Below, piece after piece: positions 1-8,395 of a stretch of 38,707 nucleotides of DNA. A model generated the notes under the pieces. The model made no database searches, had not been told where the DNA came from, and was given only the letters and a program-made list of their open reading frames with translations. The stretch comes from Clostridia bacterium (GTDB taxonomy: Bacteria; Bacillota_A; Clostridia; Christensenellales; Aristaeellaceae), in contig JAFWQM010000045.1 in assembly GCA_017509065.1 (NCBI GenBank), positions 1 to 38,707 on the forward strand. Direction: 5' to 3'. Numbering within the stretch: position 1 is the first letter of the stretch; each line of letters opens with the position of its first letter. The translations under genes were made by a program, and so were the position numbers.

Positions 1-138
1 ATTCAGATGCGGGATGAGAAATCGTTCCAGACAAGGAACGAAACCGCAGGAATACTGGAGGTATTTCAAGGTTGAGTGACGCAGGATGGACCGATTTATC
101 GCCCGCAGATAATTCATGATTTAGTTGGGCGAGCAATA
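1..138. repeat. Intergenic repeat element A, copy 1 (left end cut by window edge)
   Basis: Bases 1-58 are identical to 38593-38650. The element carries a perfect local hairpin (CGTTCC, 6-nt loop, GGAACG, bases 24-41). It also has long-range complementarity: AAATCGTTCC near base 20 pairs, with one mismatch, with GGACCGATTT near base 88, and GCGGG pairs with CCCGC near base 101. It ends in a 28-nt segment (111-138) that is the reverse complement, with three mismatches, of 38568-38595. That segment precedes the 58-bp core in copy 2. The whole unit therefore looks like a roughly 170-bp palindromic, MITE-like or structured element. No coding sequence was seen. Confidence 0.7.
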
Positions 139-180
139 AATCATGATTTAGTTGGGCGAGCAATAACATGACGAGCAATA
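114..180. repeat. Tandem 27-bp repeat, about 2.5 copies
   Basis: The 25-nt block at 114-138 recurs at 141-165 (period 27 bp), and a shortened copy ending in CGAGCAATA follows at 167-180. It looks like local amplification of the right terminal arm of element A. There are no spacers, so it is not a CRISPR array. Confidence 0.75.
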
Positions 181-220
181 AAATAAACACAGCAAGCAGG
201 CTGTAAGTAAGACAGAGAGT

Positions 221-235
221 CTGCCTTTCAGGCAG
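221..235 (-). terminator. Small hairpin after the last EPS gene
   Basis: CTGCCT (221-226) and AGGCAG (230-235) form a perfect 6-bp stem with a 3-nt loop just downstream of the carbohydrate-binding protein gene on the minus strand. No clear T-run follows, so a terminator role is only a guess. Confidence 0.3.
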
Positions 236-255
236 GCTGCTCTATCATTTTGGAG

Positions 256-969
256 TTAATCCTCGTCCAGTTCGGTATGCAGATAGAAGGTTCCGCCCAG
301 AATGAGCACATAACCTTTTTCTTCGTTCTTTTTGTTCTTGGCCCGAATGGGGGTTTTTCCGGAATAAACGGTGTAGCTGCCGTCGAAAATCCGCACGCTG
401 TCCTTGGCGTTGATGCCCCGTTCCTTCGCGTAGATCACGTATTCGCCGCCGCCGAATTTCACGTCGTCATTTCCTGCGATGCCATGCTTGGCGGAAGTGA
501 TGATGAGCTTTCCTTCACCGTTGAACACGATATCATCCTTGGAGAAGACCGCGCCGTCCGCCTCGTCGCCCTCGGCAAATCCGGTGCTGGTCAGGGCGTT
601 TTCTGTGCCTTCCGCCAGGGTAATGAACACCTTGTCCGCGTTATTGATCAGGATGCAGGGGCCGTCAGAGCAGGTGATAGACACGCCGTTGAGCACCAGC
701 TGCACCTTGTCATCGCCGGATACTTTCACGATCACTCTGCCGTCAGCGATTGTGCCGGAAAGCACGTAGACGCCTGCTTCGTCAATGGTGATGCTTTCAG
801 AAAGCTCGATCTGACGCGCCTCGTCCTCCTCCCAATCGCCGGCAAGGTCGCGGTTGGTAAAGTAATCCGCGGGATTGACCGCCGCAGCGTTGACCTCGGC
901 GGACGCGAAGAACGCGCAGGACAGGGTAAGGACAGCAGCCAGACAAACTGCAAGGAAACGCTTGAACAT
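256..969 (-). CDS. Secreted carbohydrate-binding domain protein (Cthe_2159/DUF4353-like)
   Basis: The 237-residue product has a signal peptide: MFKR, a hydrophobic core, then a likely Ala-type cleavage near SAEVNA at residues 22-29. The mature part repeats short beta-strand units such as ADGAVFSKDDIVFNGEGKL and KHGIAGNDDVKFGGGEY. This pattern of N/D-rich turns (AVFSKDDI, GIAGNDDV, GINAKDSV, PIRAKNK) is typical of the parallel beta-helix carbohydrate-binding family related to Cthe_2159. The copy is shorter than many family members and has no anchor motif, so it is probably secreted. An AAGGAGG site sits properly before the ATG at 969. It is the last gene of the EPS operon, 57 bp after cotH. 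Binding of the locus polysaccharide, perhaps through its acidic groups, is inference. Confidence 0.75.
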   Translation of the reverse strand: MFKRFLAVCLAAVLTLSCAFFASAEVNAAAVNPADYFTNRDLAGDWEEDEARQIELSESITIDEAGVYVLSGTIADGRVIVKVSGDDKVQLVLNGVSITCSDGPCILINNADKVFITLAEGTENALTSTGFAEGDEADGAVFSKDDIVFNGEGKLIITSAKHGIAGNDDVKFGGGEYVIYAKERGINAKDSVRIFDGSYTVYSGKTPIRAKNKKNEEKGYVLILGGTFYLHTELDED

Positions 970-1026
970 TTCAGAATCCTCCTTATTATTTTATCTGCTG
1001 AACAGGGCTGCGCCCTGATTCATTCC

Positions 1027-2643
1027 TCAAAGTGCATCGGTCAGAAGAAACTGGGAATCCATCCATTTGATCCGGTTTTTCAGCCAGATGATGACGTTGT
1101 AGGCTGAGCTCACGGCGCTGCCCCGCCAGGCGTTCAGCTCCGTTTTATTGGCTTCCAGTACTTCGATCTCTTCATTCAGACAGCCGATGATCGCGTTGCG
1201 CGAAGCCAGCTCCGTCCATTTTTGCTTCACTATATCCCGGAACCATTCCTGCTTGATGAGCACCACGAACCAGGGATTCGTCCGGTCGCCGTTCCGGCCG
1301 ACGAAGCCTGCCTCGCTGAACGCGCCGGCCCAATAGCGGTCGGTTCGTCCTTCGCAGGTCCAGTTGAAGTCCCAGGGGGAGGTAAACTGCAATCTGGGAC
1401 ACGCGCTGTTCTCGGAAAAATCCACGCACATGTAAAAGCTGCCTTCCCCGACGTCGTAATCGTGCATGATCTCGTACAGCAGATACATATTGACGACGGA
1501 TTCCACATCCAGCACCGCTTCCACGGCTTCCCGGGCGGAAGAGGCGGAGCCTGTGATCAGATCAAAGCTTCCGTCCAGCGCCAGATACCTGTCCTTTTCG
1601 CACGCCTGGTACACGATTTCAAAAACGGAATTCACGTACTGGGCGATAAAACCGATCTGCCCCAGGGTATAAACGTCGCTCTTGACGGTATAGGCGGTTG
1701 GAACAAATTCTCTGCGAAGCCCCTCGATATCAGTGATCCAGTGCTTACCGTAGTTCACTTCGAAGGACAGCGGGTATTCCGGATTGTTGTCGATCACCAG
1801 GTAGTAGCCGATATCCACGCCTGTATAGCCTTTTTTGGGCTCCGCGATGTTCACGCGGTGTTCGTTTACCTGGCATTGCTCGCAAAGCGTATATACTCCC
1901 TGGTATACGTCGTTTACGTAAACGTGAACCAGCGTGGAGTCGGAGCAGAAAGCGTGATCGCCCATGATCGTCCGGCCCAGGCGAAAGGCGAATTCGTTGC
2001 GCATCACGTCGTAGCCCGCTTTCAGCAGCACCCAGCTTTTGCACTTGGCTCCGCTGTTCAGCCCCAGCAGATTCGTTTTCTTGTCGAATTTGATCCGATA
2101 GGGAACGGGATTGGCTTTGATCTTTTCCACGTCGCCATAATAACCGCTGGAGTTGCCGCGCACGCGGATACCGGCCGACGCTTCGTCCAGCGCCCATTCC
2201 TCCGGGCAGTTGAACACGTCGATCACGCAGGAGGAATAATCCGTCCGGGACAGGATGTATTCGCCGCCGTTGGTGGTCACGTAGAGGATGGGCATGTTTT
2301 TCCCTTCGGCCGCCATTTCCTCCAACGCTTTTTTCTGTTCTTTATCGAATCCCAGACGTTCATAGGTGGCTTTTTTAGGATTGATGAGCTGTTCGTTTTC
2401 GGGCGGCAAGGTTTCCTCACTCTGGAACTGAGGCGGGGTACTGACAGTGGGTCTTACCGATGGGGTTGGCTCCGGCGAGGGCGTCGGGATCGGCGTTTCA
2501 GTTTCTCTGATCGCCGGCGTGGCCAGCACAGTTTTCACCTGGACGGATTGCCTGCAGCCCGTGAGCGGCAAGGCGCACAGCAACAGAAGAAGAAAAGGAA
2601 GAAGATAGCGGACACAGTTTTTTTTCCGCGCGTTTTCCGTCAT
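1027..2643 (-). CDS. CotH-family lipoprotein (atypical kinase fold)
   Basis: The 538-residue product starts with a lipoprotein signal (lipobox LTGC, Cys30), then a Pro/Thr linker at about 40-85, then a CotH domain at about 115-520. Family landmarks are visible: RGNSS (162-166), the KFDKKTNLLGL strand (185-195), the NEFAFRLG helix, VNDVYQGVYTLCEQ (243-256), and the acidic active-site region with E391, D395, D397 and WDFN at 424-427. CotH proteins are secretory-pathway kinases, best known for phosphorylating spore coat proteins, and they also occur in bacterial surface-polymer loci. A membrane-tethered extracytoplasmic role is expected here. The start overlaps the stop of the upstream glycosyltransferase (ATGA at 2640-2643), which implies translational coupling. 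The substrate is unknown. The Asp in WDFN is in place, so the fold is probably active. Confidence 0.85.
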   Translation of the reverse strand: MTENARKKNCVRYLLPFLLLLLCALPLTGCRQSVQVKTVLATPAIRETETPIPTPSPEPTPSVRPTVSTPPQFQSEETLPPENEQLINPKKATYERLGFDKEQKKALEEMAAEGKNMPILYVTTNGGEYILSRTDYSSCVIDVFNCPEEWALDEASAGIRVRGNSSGYYGDVEKIKANPVPYRIKFDKKTNLLGLNSGAKCKSWVLLKAGYDVMRNEFAFRLGRTIMGDHAFCSDSTLVHVYVNDVYQGVYTLCEQCQVNEHRVNIAEPKKGYTGVDIGYYLVIDNNPEYPLSFEVNYGKHWITDIEGLRREFVPTAYTVKSDVYTLGQIGFIAQYVNSVFEIVYQACEKDRYLALDGSFDLITGSASSAREAVEAVLDVESVVNMYLLYEIMHDYDVGEGSFYMCVDFSENSACPRLQFTSPWDFNWTCEGRTDRYWAGAFSEAGFVGRNGDRTNPWFVVLIKQEWFRDIVKQKWTELASRNAIIGCLNEEIEVLEANKTELNAWRGSAVSSAYNVIIWLKNRIKWMDSQFLLTDAL

Positions 2644-3701
2644 TTCCTGGCCATTCCGTTTCTTTCACAATACTTTACCGCGTCGATGAAGCCCTGGTAC
2701 ATCCTCTCGATGCTCACTTCCGCTTCGTATTCCTTTTCGCATTCCTTTTTCATCCGGGCAAGTTCTTTTTCATCGTTCAGCAGGGAGAGCAGCTTTTCCT
2801 TGTATTCCGCCTCGTTCTTTGTGATGAAGCCGGTTTTCCCTTCCTTGAGGAAATAAATCTCCGGCGGCTGGAATCCCTCCATGGTCACCACCGGCATCCC
2901 CCAGAAAATGGCTTCGTTCACACCCAGACCCACGCTGACGGGAATGGAAAACACATCGCCCATGGCCCAGACTTCTTTTCCTTCCTCGCCATACCGCTGT
3001 CCAAGATAATACAGGTTCGGCGCTTCGTCGAATTTCGCCTGCAGTTCCGGGGTCATGCCCGCGCCCATAGCCGCCACGGCGATATCCGGCTGATTGGCCA
3101 ACGCGTCCAGCAGCACTTCGATGCGCTTGCTTTTTTTCATGCGGCTGACGTACAGCACCACCTTGCTTTCCCGGATGCCGTACTTTTTCCGCAGCGCGGC
3201 GGGATCGTAAGCCGATTTGTCGATGTCGTGGCAGTCCACTGTATTGTAGGCCACAAACAGCTTTTTCCGGTTCTTTTCCTGAAAGTTGGCGATCATGTCC
3301 GGCGTATAGGTCACGATAGCGCTGCAGCGGTTGTGAATATGATGATAGATCATATTCTTGATTGGGTTATGCGGATCGGTGTCGCTGGTGCCTTTGTTCC
3401 AGAAGATCACGGGAATGTTATGCCGGAGGCACCAGTGCATCACCGGGATCTCGATTTTGTCCTTGAGATGCAGGAACAGGATTACGATGTCCGGGCCGAT
3501 CTCCCGAATTTTCTCGGTATAGCCCTTTACGGAAAAGGGCAGGATATGGGCCTGGAAGCGGTAATCATACCCGGCGTCCTGGTATTCGTCCGCCAGCACG
3601 TGGAACGCATAGCCGTCCTTCTCAAAGCGCTCGGCAAAATAGTTGTAGTTCTTCTGCCGGTAATGGAACACGTAGTTGGAAATCAGCAGGATTTTCTTCA
3701 T
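2640..3701 (-). CDS. GT-B glycosyltransferase (GT4-like)
   Basis: The product has about 353 residues starting MKKILLISNYVFHYR. The ATG at 3701 is chosen because AAGGAGG lies just upstream; an in-frame ATG at 3719 would place that site inside the gene. It has a GT-B fold pattern: an N-terminal Rossmann half, a linker, then a C-terminal half with VVLYVSRMKKSKRIEVLLDAL (nucleotide-sugar side). The donor-site stretch runs through SVGLGVNEAIFWGMPVVTMEGF, where the family's usual EX7E motif is only partly kept. No membrane helix is seen, so it likely works at the inner face of the membrane adding one sugar of the EPS repeat unit. Donor and linkage cannot be read from the sequence. Confidence 0.8.
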   Translation of the reverse strand: MKKILLISNYVFHYRQKNYNYFAERFEKDGYAFHVLADEYQDAGYDYRFQAHILPFSVKGYTEKIREIGPDIVILFLHLKDKIEIPVMHWCLRHNIPVIFWNKGTSDTDPHNPIKNMIYHHIHNRCSAIVTYTPDMIANFQEKNRKKLFVAYNTVDCHDIDKSAYDPAALRKKYGIRESKVVLYVSRMKKSKRIEVLLDALANQPDIAVAAMGAGMTPELQAKFDEAPNLYYLGQRYGEEGKEVWAMGDVFSIPVSVGLGVNEAIFWGMPVVTMEGFQPPEIYFLKEGKTGFITKNEAEYKEKLLSLLNDEKELARMKKECEKEYEAEVSIERMYQGFIDAVKYCERNGMARK

Positions 3702-3727
3702 GGCTGTCCTCCTTGGCAAAGGAACCG

Positions 3728-4972
3728 TCAGCCCATGGCTGCGGGGGCGCCGGGACGGCTGGTGGTTTTCTTGCCGTCAAACGCGCCGGTGAAGAATTTT
3801 TCATAGCCTTCCAGCAGCGCCTTGCTGGTGTGCTCCCAGCTCAGCTCGTTGATGACCCGGCTGCGGCCGTATTCGCCCATTTTCCTGCGCTTCTCGGGGT
3901 CGGCCAGCAGCTCCTGAATCTTCTTCGCCATGTCCACCCCGTCGTTGTTTTTGGCGTAGACGGAGGCTTCCTGTGCGGAGTAGCGGCCCTCGGTCAGGTC
4001 GAACTGCACGATGGGCTTGGCCAGCGCCATGTATTCCAGGATCTTGTTCATGGTGCTCTTATCATTCATGCTGTTGTATTTGTCGCTGTTCACGCACACG
4101 TCGGCGGTGTTCAGATAATCCAGCAGCTGCTGGTCGGGCACGCGGCCGGTGAACTCCAGGCAGTCGTCCAGCCCCATGTCGCTGGCCTGCTTTTTCAGCG
4201 CGTCAAGGTGCGGGCCGCCGCCCACGATGCCCCAGAATACGTTGTTCTCGTGTTCTTTGGTGTACTTGGCCGCTTCCAGGATGTATTCGATTCCCTCCTG
4301 CTGGCCGATCACGCCCACGTAGCCGACCATGTACTGGTAGCCCCGCTTGATAGCGGGCACAGGCGGAACGATGCGCATCCGCTCAAGCTTCGGCCCGCTG
4401 CGCAGCACAATCACGCGCTCCGGCGGCATTTTGCCGCGCTCAATGGCGATCTTTTTATAGCTCTCATTCGTCACAAAAGCGAACGTGCAGTGCTTGTAGG
4501 TCTGCCGCTCAAAGAACAGCTGGCTCCAGTACAGCGGCCCGCCCGCGTGGCCAAACTTGGCCTCGAACAGCTCGGGGCAGATGTCGTGATGGTCGAACAC
4601 GTATTTGACGCCGTACTTTTTGAATTTGTTCGCCACCAGATAGATATCGTCCGGCGGATTGCAGCCGTGGATCACGTCGAAGCCGATCTGCTGGTAGACC
4701 TTCTTCGCCAGCCGCGTTTCTTCCTTGAGCACGTAGGTGTATTCCTGCAGATAGCCGATGGCTCCGTTGCCTTCCACCGGCAGGTCGTGCCGGAAGATAT
4801 GCACGCCGTCGATGGTTTCTTCCTCTTCCGTATAGCCCTTGCCCTTGGGACAGATAACGGACACGGTGTATCCGTTCGCCACCAGGGTGGTGGCTTCCTG
4901 CCATACGCGGGTATCGAATGGCACCGGCAGGTTCTCCACGATGATCAATACTTTTCTGCTGTCGTTTTTCAT
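3728..4972 (-). CDS. Glycosyltransferase family 4 protein
   Basis: The 414-residue product has a clear GT-B architecture. The N-terminal half starts KVLIIVENLPVPFDTRVWQEA, a signature of WbuB/WcaI-like GT4 enzymes, and includes DVIHGCNPPDD and FDHHDICPE. The C-terminal half has YMVGYVGVIGQQEGIEYIL and the donor-binding stretch KSTMNKILEYMALAKPIVQFD. It is a soluble or peripheral retaining transferase expected to use a nucleotide sugar. It lies in the EPS operon, 26 bp from the next gene on one side and 22 bp from the CapK-like gene on the other. The exact sugar is unknown. GDP-activated donors made by the ManC and AlgD-like enzymes of the same operon are plausible substrates for at least one of the three transferases here. 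Confidence 0.88.
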   Translation of the reverse strand: MKNDSRKVLIIVENLPVPFDTRVWQEATTLVANGYTVSVICPKGKGYTEEEETIDGVHIFRHDLPVEGNGAIGYLQEYTYVLKEETRLAKKVYQQIGFDVIHGCNPPDDIYLVANKFKKYGVKYVFDHHDICPELFEAKFGHAGGPLYWSQLFFERQTYKHCTFAFVTNESYKKIAIERGKMPPERVIVLRSGPKLERMRIVPPVPAIKRGYQYMVGYVGVIGQQEGIEYILEAAKYTKEHENNVFWGIVGGGPHLDALKKQASDMGLDDCLEFTGRVPDQQLLDYLNTADVCVNSDKYNSMNDKSTMNKILEYMALAKPIVQFDLTEGRYSAQEASVYAKNNDGVDMAKKIQELLADPEKRRKMGEYGRSRVINELSWEHTSKALLEGYEKFFTGAFDGKKTTSRPGAPAAMG

Positions 4973-4994
4973 GCTGCGGCCTCCCTCTCTGGAT

Positions 4995-6341
4995 TCACTG
5001 CCCGCCGAAAGCGGTGGTTTTGATCCGGCTGACGGCCCACGCGTATTTCCCTCTGGCCGTCAATTGCACTTCGTCCACGAATTTGATTTCCACATCCAGC
5101 AGCCCTTCGCAGCGCCTTTGGATGTATTCCCGCACGCTGGCGATTTCTTCTTCGCTCATGGGCGCATCCTGCACGATGCAAAGATCAGCCTTGCCCGGCT
5201 CGTCCTGAACGTACTGATATCGCTTGATCTTTTTCAGTTCTTCCACGTGGAGCGTCATCGCGCCCTTGAACACCTTCTGGCCGTTCTTGCTGATCAGGTG
5301 CACTTCGCTGCGCTTATGGCCCACCAGCCGCATCGCCCCGCTTTCGTCGAACTGCACCACGTCGTCGGTGGCGTAGCGGATGAGCGGCATTTTCCTGCTC
5401 AGGAATCCGGTGCACACGATGCGGTATTCGTTTGCGTTTTCCGTGGGGATCAGTTCCGTCAGGCCGTAATAATCGTTGAACACGCAGCCGCTGTCCCGGA
5501 TCTCCGCGAAGCACGCGCGTTCCGTGTGGCCGTAATACGATTCCACCGGGCAGCCCAGCACCCGTTCGATGTATTCCTTTTCCTCCGGGCTGCAGTTTTC
5601 CGCGTAATACACCACGCGGTCAAAGCGCATCTTGCGGCCCGCTTTTTCCAGCATCTGGGAGAACAGATAGATGGCGGAGGGATACCCCATCACATAGGTA
5701 GCTTTGAATTTCTCAATGTCCTGACAGATGGGTTCTATCTGGTCATCCCTGAACAGTCGGAAGGGCGAAATGACGATTTCGTTTTTCAGCGGAGAATAGT
5801 AATAATCCTGATCTTTGTTGTGCCCCCAAAACGCCACCGTCCTGGTGCGGAGCGGATCGTAGCCGAATCTGGAAAGGAAATGGGTCACCACGGCGCGTTC
5901 TTTATAAATGGACGCTTTGTCCAGCAGCACGGTCAGCGCCTGTCCGCTGCTGCCGCCCGTGAAGGTTTTATAATACGCTAGGCGCTCATCCGTGCTGTAC
6001 AGGTCATTGCCCGCGGCGATGGCTTCATGCTTTTCCAGCAGCGGCAGGCGCTTGATGTCCGCCAGGTCTTTCACCTGCTTGGGGTCGAAGCCGCACTGAT
6101 CGAAAACGCGGCGATAATAGGGCACGTGCTCATAGGCATATATCAGGGTTTCCTTCAGCGCGTTCAGCTGGTATGCTTTCTGTTCGTCTTTACTCATCCG
6201 CTCAAACTGATCCAGTTCATTCCACGTCTGGACAAAGGTTTTGTTTTTCACCATGAACCGGATAAACAGGGGAGCGAACGCATATTTTACGCCTTTGGGG
6301 ATTTTTTCATATACGGTTTTCAGCGTGTCGGTCAGGCCCAT
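4995..6341 (-). CDS. CapK/PaaK-like AMP-forming ligase of the EPS locus
   Basis: The product has about 448 residues. The ATG at 6341 (MGLTDTLK) is preferred because AAGGAGG sits upstream; an in-frame GTG at 6359 lies before that site. The protein resembles phenylacetate-CoA ligase relatives found in capsule loci (CapK). The N-terminal part has the usual AYEHVPYYRRVF element. The nucleotide loop is TFTGGSSGQALTV at about 120-132, and an YYGHTERACF element matches the adenylate-forming YGxTE motif. Such enzymes activate a carboxylate as an acyl-adenylate. In polysaccharide loci they are thought to add acyl or amino-acid-like decorations, but substrates are rarely known. The neighbouring amidotransferase and uronate-forming dehydrogenase make a carboxyl-modification role attractive, though this is inference. 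Confidence 0.82.
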   Translation of the reverse strand: MGLTDTLKTVYEKIPKGVKYAFAPLFIRFMVKNKTFVQTWNELDQFERMSKDEQKAYQLNALKETLIYAYEHVPYYRRVFDQCGFDPKQVKDLADIKRLPLLEKHEAIAAGNDLYSTDERLAYYKTFTGGSSGQALTVLLDKASIYKERAVVTHFLSRFGYDPLRTRTVAFWGHNKDQDYYYSPLKNEIVISPFRLFRDDQIEPICQDIEKFKATYVMGYPSAIYLFSQMLEKAGRKMRFDRVVYYAENCSPEEKEYIERVLGCPVESYYGHTERACFAEIRDSGCVFNDYYGLTELIPTENANEYRIVCTGFLSRKMPLIRYATDDVVQFDESGAMRLVGHKRSEVHLISKNGQKVFKGAMTLHVEELKKIKRYQYVQDEPGKADLCIVQDAPMSEEEIASVREYIQRRCEGLLDVEIKFVDEVQLTARGKYAWAVSRIKTTAFGGQ

Positions 6342-6365
6342 ATCTGCTTCCTCCTTCACGGGGGT

Positions 6366-8243
6366 TTATTCAAATTGGATTTCGGCGCTGAGCTGTTTCG
6401 TAAAGGTTACGCGGACGCCGGCGGTCTGCTCTTTCAGCCCGTAGGAGGACGAACATTCAAAGGCGTGGGCCTGAATGTTCTCGGGCGGCGCGGAAAAGCT
6501 GACCGTCATGTTTCCGGCTGTCAGGCGGGAACCCTCGATTTCCGGATTCAGGTTTGGGCCGAACAGGAAGCTGGCTTCGGCATTGGCCTTGGCGGACAGC
6601 TCGTCGATGACGGTCAGCGTCCGTTTTCCGTCAAAAGCAAGGGTGCGCTTATGAACCAGGGGCTGATAACCGTCCTGGGTCATGACCAGGCGCGCGCCGC
6701 CGTCCTTTTCCTGATAGTCCTCCAGCGCGGCATTCGCCTTTCTTCCCCACAGGAAAGCGCCCAGCATTTCGGACTGGTTTTTGCCGTCCACGCAGACGGT
6801 GTTATGGTTCCGGGTTTCCCGGAAAGCGTTACGGCTGGCCAGGTCGCAGTGATAGATGTATGTGCCTGGGTCGATGAGCATCGGCTTCCCCTCGTAATAA
6901 ACCTGGAAGCTCAGCGCGTCCGCGTGGCCGTGGGCGCAGATGCTGCCAAAGCCCAGCGCCGCGTGATCGACGCCGATGAGCAGCTTTCTGTCCGCGCTGC
7001 GAAGAACGGTATTGCCGCCCTGGCGATAGCAGCAATACTGCGGCTGGGTATACCGTTCTTTTTTCGCCGCCTGCTCCCATTCGTTCGCCGGGAAAAGCCA
7101 GCGCAGGGTTTCGCAGTTCAGCGATTTCAGGTCCGTATACTGCTTTTCCAGCAGCAGACTCAGCATTCCCAGTACATAGCGGTAATGAAATGTGTGGTCA
7201 TATTCCGCGTCCGGCGCGGAGATTCCGTTAAGGTCCAGAACCTTCCCCTCGTCGTCGTCGCCGAAAACCACGATTTCGCCAAAGTCGCCCATGCAGTCCG
7301 CCACATAGCGGCACATTTTGTCCAGCATATCGGGCCATGAAGCGGGCACGGAAAGCCCGTTCTTTTTCAGCAGCCGCAGCATCAGGCCCATTGCTTCCAT
7401 ATAGAAGGACTGGTAGTGAAGGGATAATTCCTTATTCACTCCGTCCGGGTAATTTTGCAGGGGGAGCTCCCGGGTCAGAATGCTCACCGACAGATCGATC
7501 CACGGCTTGTGATTGAACAGAATCCCGCTGTGCCCGATGGCGCAGGCTTCCACAATCAGATGATTGTTGGCGGAGGAATAACGGGAGTAGTGATTGGCGA
7601 CATAGTCCGTCATGTTGAGGATGCCGGTCCGCAGCGCGTTCAGCAGCTTTTCCGGGGCGTTCGCGCGCGCCAGAAAGCCATAGGCGTAGATCCAGTTGAT
7701 GCACCGAATGGCGATTTCCATAGCACTGGTCCAGGATATGCCGTGAAGGAAGGCATTCTTTTCATTCCAGTCCCAAAACAGCTCTTCCAATTCCCGAAGG
7801 TAACGTTCATCTCCGCTTGCGGCGTAATCCTTGGCCAGCCGAGAGAACTGGAAATGGCGGTTCAATTCCCAGTTGGTTCTGGCGTCGCCGATTTCGTCCT
7901 TCTGCTTGTATTCGAGGCTGTAGGAAAACGTGTCCGGCCAGGTGTTCGCTGTCTGGAATCCGGCGTTCCATTGCTTTTTATACGCTTCGTAATCCGCTCC
8001 GGACAGAAGGTGAATGGCCGTATTGCAGGAATAATCGGCATTATCCCAGTTCAGTTTCAGCCTGGCGGCGTCCGGCTTAAGACCGGCCAGGCTCGCATTG
8101 AACACCTTTTCGGCGACGGGGCGCGCATGACTTCCAAACGCGGCCTGTTCCTTTTTTTCCAGTGCTTTTTGGGAAATGCGCCACAGCACTTCCGGGATAC
8201 TCATTGCTTTTAACCGCCTGACCAGCCAGGAAATATTGGGCAT
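6366..8243 (-). CDS. Heparinase II/III-family protein (uronate polymer lyase fold)
   Basis: The product has about 625 residues if it starts at MPNISWLVRRLKAMSIPEVL (8243), which matches the usual N-terminus of EPS-locus members; an upstream in-frame ATG at 8312 has no ribosome site. The N-terminal two thirds is an all-helical toroid with SSANNHLIVEACAIGHSG, carrying the conserved NNH...E. The C-terminal third is the heparinase II/III beta-sandwich: GHADALSFQVYYEGKPMLID, then NHNTVCVDGKNQSEM. No signal peptide is present, as is common for such proteins in capsule and O-antigen loci. Family members cleave uronic-acid polymers by beta-elimination, and some relatives act on alginate. Together with an AlgD-like dehydrogenase this points to a uronate-containing product. 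Whether it degrades, trims or modifies polymer is unknown. Confidence 0.85.
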   Translation of the reverse strand: MPNISWLVRRLKAMSIPEVLWRISQKALEKKEQAAFGSHARPVAEKVFNASLAGLKPDAARLKLNWDNADYSCNTAIHLLSGADYEAYKKQWNAGFQTANTWPDTFSYSLEYKQKDEIGDARTNWELNRHFQFSRLAKDYAASGDERYLRELEELFWDWNEKNAFLHGISWTSAMEIAIRCINWIYAYGFLARANAPEKLLNALRTGILNMTDYVANHYSRYSSANNHLIVEACAIGHSGILFNHKPWIDLSVSILTRELPLQNYPDGVNKELSLHYQSFYMEAMGLMLRLLKKNGLSVPASWPDMLDKMCRYVADCMGDFGEIVVFGDDDEGKVLDLNGISAPDAEYDHTFHYRYVLGMLSLLLEKQYTDLKSLNCETLRWLFPANEWEQAAKKERYTQPQYCCYRQGGNTVLRSADRKLLIGVDHAALGFGSICAHGHADALSFQVYYEGKPMLIDPGTYIYHCDLASRNAFRETRNHNTVCVDGKNQSEMLGAFLWGRKANAALEDYQEKDGGARLVMTQDGYQPLVHKRTLAFDGKRTLTVIDELSAKANAEASFLFGPNLNPEIEGSRLTAGNMTVSFSAPPENIQAHAFECSSSYGLKEQTAGVRVTFTKQLSAEIQFE

Positions 8244-8280
8244 GACGCCGCGCCCCCCATTCGATTTTGATAGCGTTTTG

Positions 8281-8388
8281 AGGCAGGAAGCAGAATAAAG
8301 GAGAGTCATCATGATTTTTGCTTTTCCCTTTAAGCAAACATAGGACTCAAAACAGCAAAATTGACTTTCTGTCTCCTGCTTCCTGCCT
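8281..8388. repeat. 13-bp inverted repeat between the heparinase-like and algD-like genes
   Basis: The arms at 8281-8293 and 8376-8388 are perfect 13-bp reverse complements (AGGCAGGAAGCAG / CTGCTTCCTGCCT) separated by 82 nt. They lie in the longest gap (152 bp) among the sugar genes of the operon. The structure could form in the mRNA and act as a processing or attenuation site, or be a small repeat remnant. Confidence 0.6.
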
Positions 8389-8395
8389 TATTGCC

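Noticed and set aside
114..180. CRISPR array
   Set aside because: The 27-bp repeats are directly adjacent without spacers and decay in the third copy. The coding repeats at 28961-31115 are protein domains.
1222..5981. Several long plus-strand open frames opposite the EPS genes
   Set aside because: They are antisense shadows of well-supported minus-strand genes in GC-rich sequence. Their products are rich in His/Val/Arg without domains, and they lack ribosome sites.
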